NCBI RefSeq assembly: GCF_029962835.1
Contig: NC_080582.1
Span: 16,810,032 to 16,874,031 of the forward strand
Direction: 5' to 3'
Length of the DNA: 64,000 nt
Origin: Magnolia sinica
Taxonomy: Eukaryota > Streptophyta > Magnoliopsida > Magnoliales > Magnoliaceae
The first letter of the stretch is position 1; each line of letters starts with the position of its first letter. Position numbers and translations under genes: made by a program. The notes beneath the pieces are model-generated. The model saw only the letters and a list, made by a program, of their open reading frames with translations, made no database searches and was not told the DNA's origin. Positions 1 through 11,253 of this stretch are shown in pieces.

Positions 1-930
1 ACAGGTGTCCTCCTTTGGAAAAGGGTGTCAATTGAGAGGCTGGGGTCATGGTTAATGCGACATCGTGCGACGACACATGTCAAAGAGACCCGTTCACACA
101 ATTGTACCATGCAATTCTAACAATGGCACAGCGACAACTGGTGATGATGACTAGTCGAGAGGCGACTTTTTCGGGGTGGAGGAAGGCTCAGAGGACTCTA
201 AAGCTGCAAGGCCCATTACACTGGGAGGATCGGACGACTCTGATGGTTCAAAGGCAACAGGTGGAGGCTTGCAATGGCCGCGAGGAAGATTTCAGGTTCA
301 GGTTCGGACTTGTAGCGATAGGAGTATTAGAGCCCAAGGACACTTTTCGAGGAGCATGTGCGGTTTTCGATGCCCCACGTGTCAGCTATCCATTACTGGC
401 ACTTGTATCCTTAGTCTCACGTGCTACGAGCTACTTGTACCTGAATCCCTCAAATCCTTCCCTATCTTTAGAGGAAAATCTCCCCCTTCTCTTATTTCAA
501 GGAGTTTGCCCTTGACAGACCGCGGTCTGAAGCTGCTCTTGCTAAGGTCACTGTCAACGGAGGATCTCCAAGGCACTACTAACCTGACTTGGAGAAAAAA
601 CGTTTTTAGAGTTCTTTTAGTGCCCTGTCTGGCTAGATCTAGGTCGGCTTCTAATGGCGAGAGCATTGTGCCCCTCTGACGGTAGAGATCAAGACTTCCT
701 CCCACTGGCATGGTGCTCTTCAAGGGATATCTCTTCTCTCAAGGACGTGTCGGCTGACAATGGGTTGCTGGTCATATCCCCCCTCTAGGTTTTGGATTAA
801 GGAAACAACCTTCAAGCTACATCTAATGATCTGCAAGCATTGCTAGACAACCTGCAACACCTGGGCATGTTACTTCTGAAGGAGAAGACCGTTGAAGTCT
901 ATTGGCCTTTAAGCAGAGATAAAAAGATGG

Positions 931-1188
931 ATGAAGGATGCCCTAGGCGGGGTAGGGAGAATGATTGGAGTCATCTGCGGAGATTCCGATGATGATGTGA
1001 AGGCATTCATGCAGTTTGTTGCGGAAAGAGGCAAACAATGTATTCAGATTCAATCGGCAATCAAAACCAGGAAATCCCCGAAGGGATGGAGGAAATTGCG
1101 ATACCTAGACTCATCCTTCACAAACGACTTGGACATCAAAATTGAGACGCTACGAAAGGGCAAAGGGGGAAGGAAAAGTGCCCAATGA
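931..1188 (+). pseudogene. LINE ORF1 C-terminal part
   Basis: This 85-codon open frame ends in TGA that overlaps the ATG of the endonuclease frame (ATGA, with the ATG at 1185). It has no recognisable domain of its own. Its position directly before the endonuclease, and the same stop-start overlap in the second LINE of this window (28188), indicate it is the end of ORF1. The true start is not clear because the upstream frame is broken. Confidence 0.5.
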
Positions 1189-1760
1189 AGAACATTTCTT
1201 GGAACATTAAGGGCCTGGGTAGCAGGGAGAAGAAACGACATGTCGGAGAAATGTGTCACAAATCCAAGGCGCAGGTGATTGCTCTGCAAGAAACGAAGAT
1301 TCAACATACAGTTGTGGATCTGATCAACTCAATTTGGGGTGTCACTAAAAAAGACTGGGTGGCACTCAACGTTGTTGGTGTGACTAGTGGCACCCTCGTA
1401 GCTTGGAACAAGTCTCGATGGGTTAAAGAGGATTCATGGGTTGGATCCTTCCCGGTTTCTGTTTTGTCGAAGGATAGGGCCTCAAGTTTTTTATGGGTCT
1501 TTACATCAGTTTATGGACCATGCCAATCCTCTCGCAAACTGTTGTTATGGCATGAGCTTGATTGAATTCGGGCAAGGTAGTCGCATCCATGGTGTGTCAG
1601 TGGAGACTTCAACATCACTAGATTCACTTATGAAAAATCAGGAGGCAACAGGATAGCATCCGGCATGAAGGGCTTTTCAAATTGGATTAAATGCAACGAT
1701 ATGGTCAATCTCCCGTTGGAAGGTGCTCTTCACGTGGTCGAATGGCCAAGCTAACCAATT
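1185..1760 (+). pseudogene. LINE ORF2 endonuclease domain
   Basis: The frame opens with SWNIKGLG, the usual start of plant L1 endonucleases, followed by ALQETKI, which holds the metal-binding Glu. It runs to a stop at 1565. The downstream part, with the GDFN box at about 1602-1613, is in another frame, so one indel lies between them. The enzyme would nick target DNA to prime reverse transcription. It is inactive here because of the frameshift and later stops around 1755. Confidence 0.8.
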
Positions 1761-2529
1761 GATGTCTCGTATTGACAAATTTCTAGTCTCCGTGGAGTGG
1801 ATCGAGTCCTTCCAAATATCTATGCAGATCGGGCTGCTTAGAACAACATCCGACCAAGGGCCTATATTACTAGATGTCGATGAATAAAATTAGGGCCCTA
1901 GACCTTTCCGTTTCGAGTTATGCTAGCTAGAGTTAGATGGCTTCCACAAGACTGTTGTTGATTGATGGGCTAGTTTTGAGGTCGGAGGATATGTAGGGTT
2001 CATTTTATTCAAAAACTAAGGATGCTTAAAGGCAAGCTAATCACGTGGAAGAAGGAGTTTCTTGCCAATAGAGAATAGGAAAACAATCTCATACTCGTTG
2101 AAATCCAAGACTAGGACCTAAAAGACGAGGAATGGCTGATTTCGGAAGAGGAGAAGAGTAGAAGAACATAATTGACATTGACCTACACCAAAAGGCTAAA
2201 AGAAGATGAGATCAAATGGAGACAGAGATCCCGTGCGTTGTAGCTCCAAGAAGGGGACAACAACACGAAATTATTCCACAATATGGCCAGTGCAAGAGCA
2301 AGGAACAACTACATCGGTGACCCAATTGGTTGATGGGAGAAGGGTGACAGACAAAAGTTGTGTTTGCAACTCCATCGTGCAATTCTACAAGTAGTTACTA
2401 TCTACCGAGGAGGGAAGTAGGCCATCACTTGACAATCTGGATTTCGCTACTATCTCGGACTTGCAAAACGTGACCCTGGAAAGACTGGTTTTGAAGGAAG
2501 AGGTGAAGCTAAGCCATCAACTCCCTTGG

Positions 2530-3713
2530 TAGAGACAAAGCCCTAGGACCCGATGGCTTCCCAATGGCTTTCTTTCGGTGTTTCTAGATAGAGGTTAAGG
2601 AAGATGTGATGGCGTTTATTAGAGAATTCTTTGACAGGGGCAAGTTGTCCTAGGAAATGGGAGCATCATTCATCACTATCATCCCCCAAAAAAGGAGCTG
2701 AAAGCCTGAAGGACTTTAGGCCTATTAGCCTAATTGGAAGCTCGTATAAGATTCTAGCGAAGATCCTTGCATCTAGATTTCAAGAAGTTATGACTACAAT
2801 CATAGCCAGCAACCATAACACTTTCGTGGAAGGGCGCCAAATCTTGGATTACGCGCTCCTTGCACATTAATGTGTGGACTCTCAATTCAAGGAAGGCAAA
2901 GCAGGTGTAGTGTGCAATTTGGACATCGAGAAAGCATACGATCATGTTGAATGGAATTTCTTGGATTACATGTTGGGTAGAGTTGGATGCATCAACAAAT
3001 GAAGAATGTGGATTCAATACTGCGTAAGATTGGCCTCCTTCTCGATCCTTGTAAATGGATCACCTAAAGGTTTCTTCAAGACTACACGAGGGTTGCGTCA
3101 AGGTGACCCTCTATCTCGCTTCCTCTTCATTGTGGTGGTGGAGGCCCTTAGCAAGATGCTCGGAAAGGGCCAGGAAGTGGGCTTAATCTACACGTTCAAA
3201 GTTGTGGGTTTGGGACCTACTATTACACACATTCAGTTTGCAGACGACACGATCCTTTTCTGTGGAGCAGAGACAAATATGGTGGACAACTTGAGTAAAA
3301 TTGTCACCTGCTTCAAAGTTGTGTCTGGGCTAAAGGTGAACTCCCAAAAAAAAAGTGAATTGCTAGGAATCCACATGGCTGAGGAGGAGGTTCGAAGATT
3401 GGCAGATTCGTTTGGGTGCGGTATGGGATCCTTCCCGTCACTCTATCTTGGGCTTCCCCTCTGTATTGGTAAGCTGGCCAAGCACCTCTGGGACCGTGTC
3501 ATGGAGAGGATAGAAAGGAATCTCTCATCTTGGAAGAGTTGGCATCTCTCCTTAGGCAGCAAGCTGACCTTGATCAAAATGGCATTTTCCAATATGCCTC
3601 TTTACTACATGTCGATCTTTAGGTGCCCGAAATTGGTTCTTGACAAACTTGAGAAGCTACACCGGGACTTCCTATGGAGCGATAAAAGAGGAGAAAGAAA
3701 TTCCATCCCTTGA
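2530..3713 (+). pseudogene. LINE ORF2 reverse transcriptase domain
   Basis: Reverse transcriptase blocks can be read in order: GPDGFP near 2548, DFRPISLIG near 2710, ILAKILASR near 2750, LDIEKAYDHVEW near 2920, GLRQGDPLS near 3090 and the catalytic FADD box near 3238. The longest clean piece is 3006-3713 (235 codons). A stop at 2868 and another at 3000 break the frame. The order and spacing match plant L1 elements. Confidence 0.9.
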
Positions 3714-3824
3714 AATGTGTGCGGGCATGCGTGTGTGTGTGTGTGGTGGCGGTCATTCTCATTGGATGGTGGCAGCTGCTTCTAAGTACGGTACAAGGCC
3801 AAGAGATTGGTGGATCAAAGCCTC

Positions 3825-3920
3825 ATCCACATAAAAAGCTTCGGCCTTTTGGAAAGCAGTGCTTTCTGTAGGATCCACATAAAAAGCTTCGGCTTTTTGG
3901 AAAGCAGTGCTTTCTGTAGC
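3825..3920. repeat. 48-bp tandem duplication inside the LINE
   Basis: Two head-to-tail copies of a 48-bp unit (3825-3872 and 3873-3920) begin ATCCACATAAAAAGC and differ by about two bases. Each holds a small palindrome, AAAAGCTTCGGCCTTTT. The length is a multiple of three, so the duplication would not by itself shift the LINE frame. Confidence 0.9.
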
Positions 3921-4269
3921 CCCAAAGTTTAATCAAAACATCTCTTTAGTTGCGGGGGACAAATCCCGAGCTCGGTTTTGGGAAGACCTGCGGCTGGATG
4001 ATTGCATCCTGAAGGAAGCCTTCCCTAACATAGCAAATGTTGCAATGGACAGGAATATTTCGGTTGCCTCAAGCTTCTTTAGACTGGGCGATGAGATAAT
4101 ATGAGCATCGCCTTGCAGAAGAGGCCTTTCTGACGACGAGTTTGGGTCTTTCTTGAGTCTCCTTGATAGATTGAAAGCAGTTCAATTGGGGAATCCGAGG
4201 AGGATGCGGTGAGATGGACCGGCCATAGTTCTAGGAGGTTCTCCATCAAGTCCCTTTATAAGCTCATCA

Positions 4270-4765
4270 CTTCTTCTGATCTTATGCCGAATCAAAACTA
4301 CAACTTCTGGAAATACGGAGCCCCCACAAAGGTGGGCAATGTTTGTTTGGCTCGCACGAAGAAATAGAATCTTGACAGTGGATAACCTGCAAAAGAAAGT
4401 ATGATTCTCCCCAACATATGCATCATGTGTATGAGCGAAGTGGAGTTGGTTGAGCACCTCTTTCTCCATTGTTCCATTGCACTATAGCGAGAATACTTTG
4501 GGATTTCTTCCTTTTTAAACTGAACGTCTATTGGGTTATGCAGGAATTTCTCCCTCTCCTTTTGTCCTCTTGGCACGATGGCGGGATTGGGAAAGACGGC
4601 AAAATTATTTGGAGGTTGGTCAGGATGGCTACTCTATGGACCATTTGGGGAAAGGAACAGCTGCTGTTTCGAGAATAAGGCAGCTTCGGTGGATCGGTTA
4701 ACCAGGAAAGTGGCGGCTATGGTGATAGATTGGGCGTCGGGTTTCAAGGACTTGGACACTTGAGT
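4270..4765 (+). pseudogene. LINE ORF2 C-terminal zinc-binding region
   Basis: The translation reads a tryptophan-containing stretch followed by CIMC-x(n)-HLFLHC, which fits the zf-RVT motif near the end of plant L1 ORF2. It goes on to a last frame ending at 4761. The terminal residues (VDRLTRKVAAMVIDWASG) resemble those of the separate L1 end at 42480-42695. Frames change at least twice. Confidence 0.75.
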
Positions 4766-4876
4766 CCTAATTTCCCTCTTGGGCTTGTAGTCTCCTTTTC
4801 AGTCTAGTTTGTATTCTTTTAGCCTTAGGGCGTCCTCTTAATAAAAGTGGTAATCTTTCAAAAATAAAAATAAAAG

Positions 4877-6040
4877 GTAGGACCCATGTTTCAATTATTC
4901 AGACCGATGATCTAACGGGCATCTCAATGGATAATGCCTCAGAAATTCTCCATTACTGGATGATCCTATACATCCAACCTTTGGTTTGACTTCCATTAAA
5001 TTTGGCCCGTCCTGTATTTCTTCCTCAACTATTTTCAAGCTGCTGATCAATGGGTTAGGATGTTGAATCTGAAGGATTTCAGAATTCACCATCGACAGTG
5101 GGATCCACAGATTAACTGTTAAAATTATTAAAACTGGGTTCCACTTGTAGATAATATGCATATCCTTGGGCCACAGATCATATGATTCTTTGTAAAGAGT
5201 GTCTGCATTTGGTTATAAGGCTTCTAAAAGCATGCTGAGATGTTACATTTACATCTAGTACATGTATAACATAGAAGAAGCTACTAGAAAGAGTTTCAAC
5301 ACTAAGGTCATGGGTTCAAGTACCCATTATGGTGTGTGTGGGTGTGAGGGTGTGTGCGTAAGAAAAAAGAAGATGAATTTGAAATAACTTGGAAATTTTG
5401 AGCATTGACCGAGTATAACAAGAGGCAAAACATGCACAGTTATATGATATCACCAAGTGAAAAAAGTATTACATTGGGATCCAAAAGATTGCCGCACTTG
5501 AGCTAAATGTACAAACCATTTAAGTTCGCTGAATGACCGAAGCAGATATTTTTCCACTTTTTCTTTCTTTCTTTTCTTTTCTTTTTTAGTTTTTGTTTTT
5601 GTTTTTGTTTTTGGAGAAGATAACAGAAGTTAGTTGAAATTAAAAGAGGGTAAAAAAATTCACAATACAAAGACAGGCACAACTTACACCGGATCTTGCA
5701 AGATTTTTTCCACTATTTTTGCAAGGTCTGAAGAACCCAATTCTTAGTACTAGAATACACTTTTTTCAGTAATTATGAAATTTTATCTTGTGTGTGTGTC
5801 TGCAAGCTCTGAAAAGATTAATTCTCGGTACCAGAGCTTTTTTTTTTTGTCAGCAATTATGAAATTTTACTAGAAAAGAGGTACCAGTATCATGAAATGA
5901 CTTGATATGCATCACCATTCGACAAGGATCCCGGAGAAAGGACATAATAATCTAACCACAGAATACAAAAATAAAATTAAAAATGCCGCAAATAGTGCCC
6001 TCCAAATTAGGGTGGCAAGAAAAGAACATCATAATCTAAC
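4877..6040. other. RPOT intron 12 sequence, no gene seen
   Basis: Between the LINE tail and exon 12 there is AT-rich intron sequence with short microsatellites (GT-rich at about 5330-5357, TTTTCT/GTTTTT runs at 5560-5612) and one SINE-like piece. Two similar stretches around 5690-5760 and 5800-5880 look like a degenerate local duplication (GCAAGGTCTGAAGAACC and GCAAGCTCTGAAAAGATT). I see no coding signal. Confidence 0.5.
5265..5350 (+). repeat. SINE-like fragment with B box
   Basis: GTCATGGGTTCAAGTACCCAT fits a Pol III B box and is followed by a GT-rich stretch. The same sequence occurs at about 21985-22050 with an A-box-like TGCCTCAGTGG upstream. This copy lacks a clear A box and may be 5' truncated. 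Confidence 0.5.
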
Positions 6041-6125
6041 CTGATCAATTAAAAGCCTGGCACGTGCTGCATCAGGATCTATTGCAGGATCTTTTTGTGC
6101 ATCATTCCGCATTATATCAAGAACT
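6041..6125 (-). CDS. RPOT: RPOT exon 12 (last exon in window)
   Basis: This 85-nt exon is bounded by a CAG acceptor and a GTTAGA donor. It completes the Arg codon split at the end of exon 11 and reads VLDIMRNDAQKDPAIDPDAA and onward to LLIDQ. In plant RPOT proteins this segment follows the conserved GEKPADVYSGIA block. It ends in phase 0. The next exon, expected to carry the motif B helix, was not found in 1-6040 and should lie left of the window. Confidence 0.9.
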
Positions 6126-6371
6126 CTGCAACACAAGCATCAAACTTTTGATGAAATTAGCTTCAAAGCTAGGAAGTAATACTAAAACTATTAAAATCAA
6201 ACATGCAAGCAAGATTCCTCTGAGGACTATATGTGGCAAAAAGAAATACTTCAAATTTCTACATTCCATCCACAGATGCATTGAAATCTTCCAACATAGT
6301 CAGCAGTGTATTAAATGCATGCAAGGAAAACTGAAAACAATGCTTTGAGTTGTCTATAACAGGAGGTATTA

Positions 6372-7587
6372 TGATGCAGGACATGGAAAATTAAATATGA
6401 TATGCAAGATTTCAGGCTTAGATCCTACCAATTCAGAAACAATCACACAAATTCCACGTCCCACATGAAAATCCAAACATTCAATTAAAAAGGGGAATCT
6501 ATGCGGGTCCAAGCCGACACAGACTAGGACTGGACCAATAAAAATTATAAACCAAATGATGTAAAAGGGAAATAAAATCAACTACTCATGCATAAAAATC
6601 AGTCCCTAATCCAAGGGATTCCCTAATTTCAATTCAAGGAACCCTAAGGTGATAAGAAGGGGCAAATCAATTAGGGATCATGTAATCTAGGATTAGGATT
6701 CATGAAAAACGGCTATGAGAGGATAAAAGAAGATAAAAACCTGAGCCAAAAGATGATCCCACGTGTGGACAGCAACAATGGCCCAGGCGGACGTGCGTGT
6801 GATCCTGGCCGCACGTGTGTGGGGCCCACTATTCAAAAAAGGCTACCTTGGCCCTGGTCGGCCAGGGATGGACTCCAAGACCCCCAAATCTCAGCTCGAT
6901 CCGATGTACGGTTTGTGCGTAGTGCTCTGCCGAAGTTTCAGCTCGCTTGCGGGCCGAAATCTGGAAACCTGCTGTAATGAAGAAATCTGATGCAACAAAA
7001 GGACAAATTTGAAGTATGGATGGTGGGGGAAGATGGAAAAAAAGATGATGGAAGATGGGGGTGAATTGGGATCGATGTGGCTTCGCACCACAGTAGTTAG
7101 CCCTTTGAAAAGGGAGGGCTTCGCACCCACTTTTGAATTCTTCCACAACTCACGAAGAGAGCAAAAAAATAAAGCAGGAATTTTTTATTAACTTCAATGA
7201 ATCAAAAGAACTACAAGGGGTGCCTATTTATAGGAAAAATCCTATACTCCAAAACTCACACCATGTGCGCAACCTATTACTTGGCGATGAAGTAAACTAA
7301 AATAAAAACCAAAAGAGAAATCTAAAGCGTTCACAATGTTCTAAATAATAACAATAAGCAAAACCTAAAATATGAAATCAATCAGACGAGTGGGCCACAA
7401 TCATGAGATCCCATGATGGGCTTTTCTTGACTATCGGGCCCACTTTTCTTAACCAAAAATTGTTTTCTAGCTAGGAGGCCCTCCCTGGACATCGTCATCG
7501 AGCCAGATCGATGGTGGGGTCCTTCTGCGTACGTACGTGCGTAGGGGTGGTAGTGTGCGGGCGTGCGTGTGCACGATGTCCTCATCA
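6372..7587 (-). repeat. Gypsy 3' LTR
   Basis: This 1216-bp direct repeat of 12511-13730 has TGATG...CATCA ends. On the minus strand a purine-rich AGGGAGAGT lies just upstream (7588-7597) and would serve as the polypurine tract. Confidence 0.95.
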
Positions 7588-7599
7588 ACTCTCCCTGGC

Positions 7600-7835
7600 T
7601 GCAAAAATTTCGCCACTAGCGAAATAAAACTCCTGAGCCGCTCTAGGATGTCGGGATCAAGTCTCTGAAGCTCCTCCTCAGTGAGCCATGCGCTGTCCGA
7701 AGCTAAGCGTGACTTCCATTTAACTAGGTATTTCTGAAACCCGCCATCCGACGTGGAAATTATCTCATGGCCCAGGATATCCTCTATTTCCTTTCTGGGT
7801 GTGTGAAGGCTAGGTATGGGAGGCAGAGGCTGGGA
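7600..7835 (-). pseudogene. Gypsy chromodomain
   Basis: At the end of the polyprotein the frame reads IEDILGHEII, then FQKYLVKW, then DSAWLTEEEL, which is the chromodomain pattern (beta strands followed by a helix) found C-terminal to integrase in chromoviruses. In this family it is thought to guide integration to particular chromatin. The same block, more decayed, is present in the second gypsy element at about 17460-17680. Confidence 0.85.
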
Positions 7836-7881
7836 TGAAAGGTCGGGAAGAGGCCATGGATCAAAGGGTAAGGTTGGGACA

Positions 7882-8935
7882 TCAGGATGGGTGGGCGAAG
7901 AACAAAGTATCAGTGGGTCCCTGAAAAGCAACTAAATCCTCCACATTGAATGTGGAACTAATTCGCATGAAAGGTGGAAGATCTACCTTATACGCATTGA
8001 GACCGTTTCGCTTTATAATTTTAAAGGGTCCAGCGCTACACGCGTATAACTTACGAATGGCCCCTAAAGGGTACCGCTCGGGCCTGATACAGACCATCAC
8101 AGAGTCCCCAATATTGAACTCTTTGAAACGTCTATGTAGGTCTGCAGAAATTTTGTAATGCTCATTACTAGTAGTGATCTTTCGCCTAATTTCTTGATGC
8201 AATGAATCTATGTAATGCGCAAAAGACTCTGCAGACTCTGATGGCCTATGGGACAATAACATGGGGATAAGATCAATAGGTTTCCTAGGCTTATAACCAG
8301 TAACGACTTCAAAAGGACTATTGTATGCAAACTTGGCTATGGGTAGTACGATGTCTCATGTCCTGGTATGCTCCCCCACTAAACATCGAAGTAAACTCCC
8401 TAGGCTCCTATTAACCACCTCAGTCTGGCCATCGGTCTGAGGGTGGTAGGCAGAAGAAAACTGGAGCCTAGTATTCATCATGTGCCATAGTGTCTTCCAA
8501 AAGTAACTCATGAATCTCACGTCACGGTCAGACACTATGGTTTTTGGTAACCCATGCAGTTTGACAACCTCACTAAAGAACAGCTTGGCAACATGAGAGG
8601 CGTCGAAGGTCTTAGAACAAGGAATGAAGTGGGCCATTTTAGAGAAACGGTCCACGACAACCAATATGGAGTCATGCTTTCGAATAGTCTTGGGAAGTCC
8701 AAGTATGAAGTCCATACTGATGTCCTGCCAAGAGATGAATGGGACTGGCAAAGGTGTATATAATCCTGTATTCTGTTTCCTCTACTTTACCAGTTGACAA
8801 GTACGGCATTGCCCTATAATTTTGGCCACGTCCCGCATGAGGCTTGGCCAATGAAATCTATCCTCCACTAGGGCAATGGTCTTGTCACGACCGAAATGAC
8901 CTGCAACCCCCCCTAAGTGTAACTCCCAGACAAGA
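7882..8935 (-). pseudogene. Gypsy integrase
   Basis: An HHCC-type zinc region (HLGGVAGHFGRDKT to CRTCQLVK, about 8920-8785) is followed by the catalytic core at about 8751-8356, with Asp in MDFILGLP, Asp in IVSDRD and Glu in [12 protein letters not shown]. The C-terminal part (8262-7882) reads GDSVMVCIRPERYPLGA. There is a break between 8356 and 8262. The enzyme would insert the DNA copy into the genome. Confidence 0.9.
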
Positions 8936-8959
8936 AAATCGCGAAGGAAAGTGCGTGGT

Positions 8960-9615
8960 ATGCACAAACGGTCACTCCTAAACAAATATCCGTCCAAAAT
9001 CAAATACTCATTGTTAGCTCCTAACGGACTCTCTAATAAAGACATATACATAACCCCAAAATCTGGACACTCAGAATACTCTTCTTTGATGCGCTCAAGG
9101 CCCGTAACTTCAATGTTCATGGAGTTGAGTAATGTGACTCGACGACTCAACGCGTCGGCAAGCTTATTCTCTACACCGGCCTTGTGCTTAAGCACAAAAG
9201 TGTACTCTTGAAGGAATTGAACCCACTTAGCATGCCTGGGGCTCAATTTCTTTTGAGAGTTCAAGTATCTTAAGGCCTCGTGATCTGAGAACAAGACGAA
9301 TTCTTGCGGTAACAGGTAATGTCACCAATGGCGTAGTGATTGCACTACCGCGTAGAATTCTTTGTCATAGGTGGAATATCTTTGCTTCGCCTCCTTCAGT
9401 TTCTCACTAAAAAAGGTGACAGGGTGCCCTTCCTGGCTAAGTACTCCTATGCCGACTCCTGACGCGTCACATGCGACTTCAAAAGCTTTTGAAAAATCTG
9501 GAAGTCGCATGACTAGAGCTTTAGTCATCTTGACCTTTATCTCCCTGAAGGCCTTCGAGGCGGCCTTTGTCCATTGAAACTCTCCCTTTTTTATGCAGTC
9601 CATGATGGGAGCCAC
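8960..9615 (-). pseudogene. Gypsy RNase H
   Basis: The frame 9615-9322 reads [18 protein letters not shown] and [18 protein letters not shown], typical of the gypsy RNase H. It continues after an in-frame break as MFSDHEALRYLNSQ (from 9294) and KLADALSR. The role is removal of the RNA strand during reverse transcription. Confidence 0.88.
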
Positions 9616-9630
9616 AATGGAACTGAAGCC

Positions 9631-11253
9631 TCAAATGAACCACGTATAAAAAGTGGATAAGCCATGAAAGCTACGCACCTCATGAATATTGCAGGGTTCA
9701 AGCCAATTAACGATGGCCTTGACCTTCTCGGGATCCGCCGATACGCCCTCAGCTGACACAATAAAACCTAAGAAGATCACACTACTAGACAAGAACGCAC
9801 ACTTCTTTAGGTTGGCGTACAACTTCTCGGCCCTAAGGATCCCACAAACCTACCTCAAATGGTTGAGGTGTTGCTCCTTAGTCATGCTATAAATCAAGAT
9901 ATCATCAAAGTATACGACCAGGAACTTCCCCATGAAGGGTCTCAACACTTGGGTCATCACACGCATGAAAGTGCTTGGGGCATTAGTTAACCCAAAAGGC
10001 ATAACTAACCACTCATATAGCCCATCCTTCTTCTTGAAGGCCGTCTTCCACTCATCACCAGGTCGTATACGGATTTGGTGATACCCACTTTTGAGGTCGA
10101 TTTTTGAGAAGATAGTAGCATTAGCCATCATATCTAGCATGTCATCAAGACGCGGTATGGGAAATCGATACTTGATTGTGATTTTGTTAATGACCCTACT
10201 ATCAATACACATCCTCCATATGCCATCCTTCTTAGGTGTAAGAAGGGCGGGCACGGCACACGGATTTATGCTCTCTCGAATGAAACCCTTCTCTAGGAGT
10301 TCATCAATCTGCCTCTTCAACTCAGCGTGCTCCTTCGGGTTCATTCTGTAATATGGGAGGTTTGGTAGAGTTGCCTCAGGGATTAAATCAATGGCATGTT
10401 GTATATCCCTCATAGGGGGAAGCTCATTTGGTAAATCATCAGGAAAAACATCACGAAACTCATGTAATACCTGAATGGCCTCAGTGGGTAACTCTACGCT
10501 AGTCTCTGGTACACTCTCCCTAGCCACAAGGGCGTATATCATCGATTCCGCCTCCGTCTCTCGCTCAAAGTCTTTGGCATTCAAAATATGGAGCATTTTG
10601 GACTTCGACTTCGACTCCTTCACTTCTTTTGGGCTGCTCACACCACTCTGTGTGGTGAACTCTTTTCCAGTTGTATTCTTAGGTGGCAGAGGATTTAGCT
10701 TGACCTTCTTGCCCTCAAACCAGAATGTACACACATTTGAACGACCAAATATGGTAACATCCCTGTCATAGAGCCACAGCCTACTCAGAATGACATGGAC
10801 CACATCCATAGAAACAACATCACACCAAATTGTGTCTTTATAAGATCTGAACTGAATAGGGACAAGACAGTGGTGCGAGACTGGAATGGATGTTTCATCA
10901 ACCCAGGAGACTCTATAGGGCTGAGGATGGGCTTCCAGCTTCAAGCCCAAACGACTCACAGTGCTAGTCGATGTCACGTTGGCACAACTACCACTATCCA
11001 CGATCATCCTACAGCTCTTTTCCCCACATTTTGCATAAGTGTAGAAGATCGTGTTGCGGCGCCAGTCATCAGTGTTCTTGGCTTGAGCCAGGGCGCAACG
11101 CACAATTGCGCGGGTCATAGACTCTTGTGCTCCCTCTTCCTCATCACTAGGGGTTCCGACTGGCTCATATTCCTCCTCACTGTCACTCTCTGGGGGCACT
11201 ACTTCTACTTGTCTATCAATAAGGAGTACTTTGGTGCCTCTCTCATGCCACAC
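9631..11253 (-). pseudogene. Gypsy protease and reverse transcriptase
   Basis: The 467-codon frame 11253-9850 holds an aspartic protease signature (VDSGSCANV, about 11010) and the reverse transcriptase: PALLTPKKDG, FSKIDLKSGYHQIR, MPFGLTNAPSTF and the catalytic YFDD near 9905. A stop at 9850 separates it from the thumb region 9822-9631 (LKKCAFL, FLGFIVSAEG, VRSFHGLSTFY). The domain order PR-RT-RH-IN is that of Ty3/gypsy. Confidence 0.92.

Larger units (their letters stand above)
1..4876 (+). mobile_element. Degenerate L1-type LINE retrotransposon
   Basis: A non-LTR retrotransposon lies inside RPOT intron 12, in the opposite orientation to the gene. In order I see an ORF1 tail (931-1188), an apurinic-type endonuclease (from 1185), a reverse transcriptase with the FADD box (about 2530-3713) and a C-terminal zinc-binding region (about 4270-4765). 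It ends in an AATAAA-like signal and an A-rich tail at about 4838-4876. Several stops and frameshifts split ORF2, so it cannot encode a working protein. No 5' end or target duplication is visible; the 5' end is probably beyond the left edge. Bases 1-930 hold open frames that I do not recognise. Confidence 0.85.

Noticed and set aside
6064..6348. 94-codon open frame on the plus strand
   Set aside because: It overlaps exon 12 in antisense and continues into intron; no similarity.
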